This document shows, piece by piece, positions 5,601 through 8,206 of a stretch of DNA of 8,206 nt. The stretch is from Patescibacteria group bacterium. Its GTDB lineage: Bacteria > Patescibacteriota > Patescibacteriia > JAGPKW01. Location of the stretch: positions 1 to 8,206 of the forward strand of contig JAGPKW010000030.1 of assembly GCA_018053685.1 (NCBI GenBank), given 5' to 3'. The first letter of the stretch is position 1; each line of letters starts with the position of its first letter. The notes beneath the pieces are model-generated. The model worked only from the letters and a program-made list of their open reading frames with translations. It was not told the origin of the DNA and made no database searches. The translations under genes were made by a program, and so were the position numbers.

Positions 5601-5671
5601 AAGAGATTGATTAATGCATTTATTACCAATAGCAGAAATGTCCGTGTGATAAATCTATTAGCTCATCTTTT
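5601..5671 (+). promoter_or_regulatory. Long imperfect hairpin in the rpoB leader
   Basis: Bases 5601-5626 fold back on 5646-5671 with 23 of 26 opposed positions pairing (18 Watson-Crick, 5 G-U) and mismatches only at 5608/5664, 5610/5662 and 5617/5655. The longest uninterrupted helix is nine pairs (5618-5626 with 5646-5654). The 19-nt apical loop (5627-5645) is the least A/T-biased part of the gap and contains GCAGAAATGTCC. A T-run (5668-5674) ends the 3' arm, so it could also act as a weak terminator. I do not recognise it as a known riboswitch, T-box or r-protein leader. Confidence 0.5.
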
Positions 5672-5681
5672 TTTAAGTGAC

Positions 5682-5704
5682 TTTATTAATTAACAATTAA
5701 TAAA
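5682..5704 (+). repeat. Perfect A/T inverted repeat just before rpoB
   Basis: TTTATTAATT (5682-5691) pairs with AATTAATAAA (5695-5704), ten perfect pairs around a 3-nt AAC loop, ending 8 nt before the rpoB ATG. It is all A/T and so thermally weak, but in a leader without a Shine-Dalgarno sequence it could affect ribosome access. It could equally be chance in this base composition. Confidence 0.4.
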
Positions 5705-5712
5705 AGAAAAAT

Positions 5713-8206
5713 ATGGTAAATGGTGCAGAGGAAAGGAAATATTTAAAAAATATTACTTCCAAGCAAAAACCACCTTATTTATTAGAAATTCAGAAAGATG
5801 CTTATGAGTGGTTCTTTAGAGAAGGGTTAAGAGAGCTTTTTGATGAAATTAATCCAGTTAAAGATATAATAGGTAGAGATTTTGAGTTATACTTCTTAGA
5901 TTATTCTCTAGATGAGCCAAAGTTTGATGAAGCTACTGCAAGATTTAAGAATTTGACTTATGAGGCCTCTTTAAAGGTGAGGTGTAAATTAATAAATAAA
6001 AAGACTGGAGAAATAAAAGAACAAGATGTATATCTTGGCGATTTCCCAATTATGACAGAAAATGGAACTTTTATTATCAATGGTATAGAAAGAGTTGTAG
6101 TGTCACAACTTGTAAGAAGCCCTGGAGTCTTCTTTACGACAGAGGTTATAAGAGGAAGAAAATATTACGGAGCTAAGATAATACCCAACAGAGGTGCTTG
6201 GCTTGAGATTTCTACTGATCAGCATAATGTTATTTGGGTCAAAATAGATAGGAAGAGAAAAGTTGCTGTTACTTCATTATTACAAGCTTTTGGCCTAGAT
6301 ATACCAGAAATAAAAGAGAAATTTAAAGATGTTGATAATGATCCTGATATAAACTACATAGAGACAACATTAAAGAAGGATTTAGCTAGGACACAAGAAG
6401 AAGCTTTAATTGAAGTATATAAAAGGATAAGGCCTGGAGATCTAGCAACAGCAGATAACGCAAAATCTTTAATATTTGCTACATTTTTTAATTTTGAGAG
6501 ATATGATTTTTCACGTGTTGGAAGATATAAAATAAATAATAAATTTGGATTTACATATCCAAATACACCAGAAAATAGAGTTTTAAAAATAGAAGATTTA
6601 ATAGCTATAATCTCAGAGATTATTTCATTAAATATTTCTCAGGATGAGGCTGATGATATAGACCATTTGTCAAATAGAAGGGTAAGAGCAGTTGGTGAGC
6701 TATTACAAGCAAGATTAAGGGTTGGACTGGCAAGGATGAGGAGAATTATAAAAGATAAAATGAGCACATTAAATGTTGATTCTATTACTCCAGTTCAGCT
6801 TATAAATTCAAGACCTATTACAAGTGTTATAAGAGAATTTTTTATGTCTTCTCAATTATCTCAATTTATGGATCAAGTCAATCCTCTTGCAGAGTTAGAG
6901 AATAAAAGAAGACTTTCTGTTATGGGCCCTGGTGGTATACAAAGGGAAAGAGCTGGTTTTGAAGTAAGAGATGTTCATAGAACTCATTATGGTAAGATAT
7001 GTCCAATTGAATCTCCAGAAGGTTCAAGCATTGGCCTTGTTGGGCATATGGCTTTATATGCTAGGGTTAATGAATATGGTTTTCTAGAGACACCTTATAG
7101 AAGAGTATATAGAATATTGGATAAAAATTCTGACTTACTCATTGGTAAAATATTAAATGAAGATATAAAAGGCATAGCAAAAAAGGGAGATAAAATAACA
7201 AAGGAAATGTTTAAGAAAATGTCAGCTCAGGATAAAGTGAGGGAGATAAAAATTAAGCCATTTGTCAGTGATGAAGTTTATTATTTAACTGCTGCTGAAG
7301 AAGAAAAGTATGTGATTTCTATAAATTATAGTTTAATTGATGAGCATTATTTTAAAAAGGATTTTGTTGAGGCCAGAATACATGGAGAAGCAGGGAACGC
7401 TAGCGTTGATGAGGTTGATTATATGGATGTTGCTACTAATCAAATTGTTGGAGTTTCAGCTGCTTTAATTCCTTTTTTGGAGCATACTGATGCACATAGA
7501 GCATTGATGGGTTCAAATATGCAGAGACAGGCTGTGCCATGTATTAATCCAGAGTCCCCAATTATCGGGACTGGGCTTGAAGGTATTGCTGCAGTTGACT
7601 CTGGACAAGTATATGTAGCTCCTATTGACGGACAGATTATAGAGGCTGATGCAAAACATTTAAAATTATTAGGGAAAGATAAGAATATTTATTCATATAA
7701 CTTAAGGAAATTTGCTAGGTCTAACCAGGGAACATGTATTAATCAAAAATTAAGAGTTAATGTTGGTGAAAAAGTTAAGAAGGGGGATGTTCTGGTTGAT
7801 GGTATGAGTACTGATAAGGGAGAATTAGCTTTGGGCCAAAATTTAAAAGTTGCTTTTATGTGTTGGGAAGGAGGAAATTATGAGGATGCTGTATTACTTT
7901 CAGAAAGAGTTGTCGAAGCTGATAGATATACATCAATACATATAAATACAAAGGTTATTGAAGTAAGAGATACAAAGATTGGGCCAGAGATAGTAACTAG
8001 GGATATACCAAATATTTCAGAGGATAAATTGAAAAATCTTGATGAGGATGGAATTATAATAATTGGGTCTGAAGTTGGTCCTGGTGATATTCTAGTTGGT
8101 AAGATTACACCTAAAGGAGAAACAGAATTATCAGCAGAGGAAAGATTATTAAGAGCAATTTTTGGTGATAAAGCAAAAGATGTTAGAGATAGTTCATTAA
8201 GGCTCG
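5713..8206 (+). CDS. rpoB: DNA-directed RNA polymerase subunit beta, N-terminal 831 codons (cut by window end)
   Basis: RpoB forms half of the RNA polymerase active-site cleft. The frame is open from ATG 5713 to the window end, with stops just upstream in frame. Landmarks in order are GTFIINGIERVVVSQLVRSPG (119-138, abridged), the rifampicin pocket SSQLSQFMDQ (379-388) to KRRLSVMGPGG (398-408), GFEVRDVHRTHYG and CPIESPEG just after, HTDAHRALMGSNMQRQAVP (591-609), NYEDAVLLSERVV, and VGKITPKGE with catalytic-region lysines K797 and K801 (E. coli K1065, K1073). The pocket lies about 129 residues earlier than in E. coli, so the large N-terminal-lobe insertion is absent. The residue matching E. 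coli H526 is N397. The start has AAAAAT before ATG, no Shine-Dalgarno, and follows a 308-nt structured leader. Confidence 0.98.
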   Translation, partial: MVNGAEERKYLKNITSKQKPPYLLEIQKDAYEWFFREGLRELFDEINPVKDIIGRDFELYFLDYSLDEPKFDEATARFKNLTYEASLKVRCKLINKKTGEIKEQDVYLGDFPIMTENGTFIINGIERVVVSQLVRSPGVFFTTEVIRGRKYYGAKIIPNRGAWLEISTDQHNVIWVKIDRKRKVAVTSLLQAFGLDIPEIKEKFKDVDNDPDINYIETTLKKDLARTQEEALIEVYKRIRPGDLATADNAKSLIFATFFNFERYDFSRVGRYKINNKFGFTYPNTPENRVLKIEDLIAIISEIISLNISQDEADDIDHLSNRRVRAVGELLQARLRVGLARMRRIIKDKMSTLNVDSITPVQLINSRPITSVIREFFMSSQLSQFMDQVNPLAELENKRRLSVMGPGGIQRERAGFEVRDVHRTHYGKICPIESPEGSSIGLVGHMALYARVNEYGFLETPYRRVYRILDKNSDLLIGKILNEDIKGIAKKGDKITKEMFKKMSAQDKVREIKIKPFVSDEVYYLTAAEEEKYVISINYSLIDEHYFKKDFVEARIHGEAGNASVDEVDYMDVATNQIVGVSAALIPFLEHTDAHRALMGSNMQRQAVPCINPESPIIGTGLEGIAAVDSGQVYVAPIDGQIIEADAKHLKLLGKDKNIYSYNLRKFARSNQGTCINQKLRVNVGEKVKKGDVLVDGMSTDKGELALGQNLKVAFMCWEGGNYEDAVLLSERVVEADRYTSIHINTKVIEVRDTKIGPEIVTRDIPNISEDKLKNLDEDGIIIIGSEVGPGDILVGKITPKGETELSAEERLLRAIFGDKAKDVRDSSLRL

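Noticed and set aside
5614..5649. Possible leader peptide MHLLPIAEMSV ending in TGA inside the long hairpin before rpoB
   Set aside because: Poor start context compared with other genes, a TGA stop seen nowhere else here, and no codon bias suggesting an attenuation peptide.
1..8206. CRISPR array, tRNA or rRNA gene, insertion sequence or other mobile element
   Set aside because: No regularly spaced repeats, tRNA cloverleaf, rRNA segments or transposase-like frames were seen; the window is core ribosomal, SecY and RNA polymerase genes.

Overview
The window is a stretch of A+T-rich (roughly 30% G+C by eye) bacterial chromosome. It carries most of the spc ribosomal-protein operon, followed on the same strand by the first 831 codons of rpoB. 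Gene content and protein style point to the Candidate Phyla Radiation (Patescibacteria). rpmD (L30) is absent between rpsE and rplO. The S5 core and the RpoB N-terminal half read like CPR proteins, for example the RpoB signature around codons 60-140 and the lack of the large enterobacterial N-terminal-lobe insertion. The phylum is an inference from remembered family features, not from a tree. The genetic code looks standard: no in-frame TGA occurs in any gene and all stops are TAA or TAG.

Layout, all on the + strand: a probable rpsQ tail (1-24), rplN (L14), rplX (L24), rplE (L5), rpsN (zinc-type S14), a 54-nt gap with an S8-site mimic, rpsH (S8), rplF (L6), rplR (L18), rpsE (S5), a 92-nt structured gap where rpmD would be, rplO (L15), secY, a 308-nt structured gap, and rpoB (cut by the window end). 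The minus-strand reading frames look like shadows of these genes.

The ribosomal genes supply components of both subunits, and SecY is the membrane channel used by ribosomes translating membrane proteins. They are packed 10-29 nt apart except at three places, and each of those places contains RNA-like inverted repeats. The strongest is a hairpin at 1531-1561, directly before rpsH. It reproduces base for base the S8-binding core of 16S rRNA helix 21 (AAGUC facing GAUACU) and is therefore a probable S8 autoregulatory site, displaced from its E. coli position at the rplE start. The gap before rplO holds two long crossing inverted repeats (pseudoknot or switch). The gap before rpoB holds an extended -10 promoter, several hairpins, an antiterminator/terminator-like pair and a 71-nt imperfect hairpin, suggesting separately controlled rpoB transcription.

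No start codon has a Shine-Dalgarno sequence. Instead 8 of 11 starts have AAT immediately before ATG, so initiation probably relies on A/U-rich unstructured leaders.
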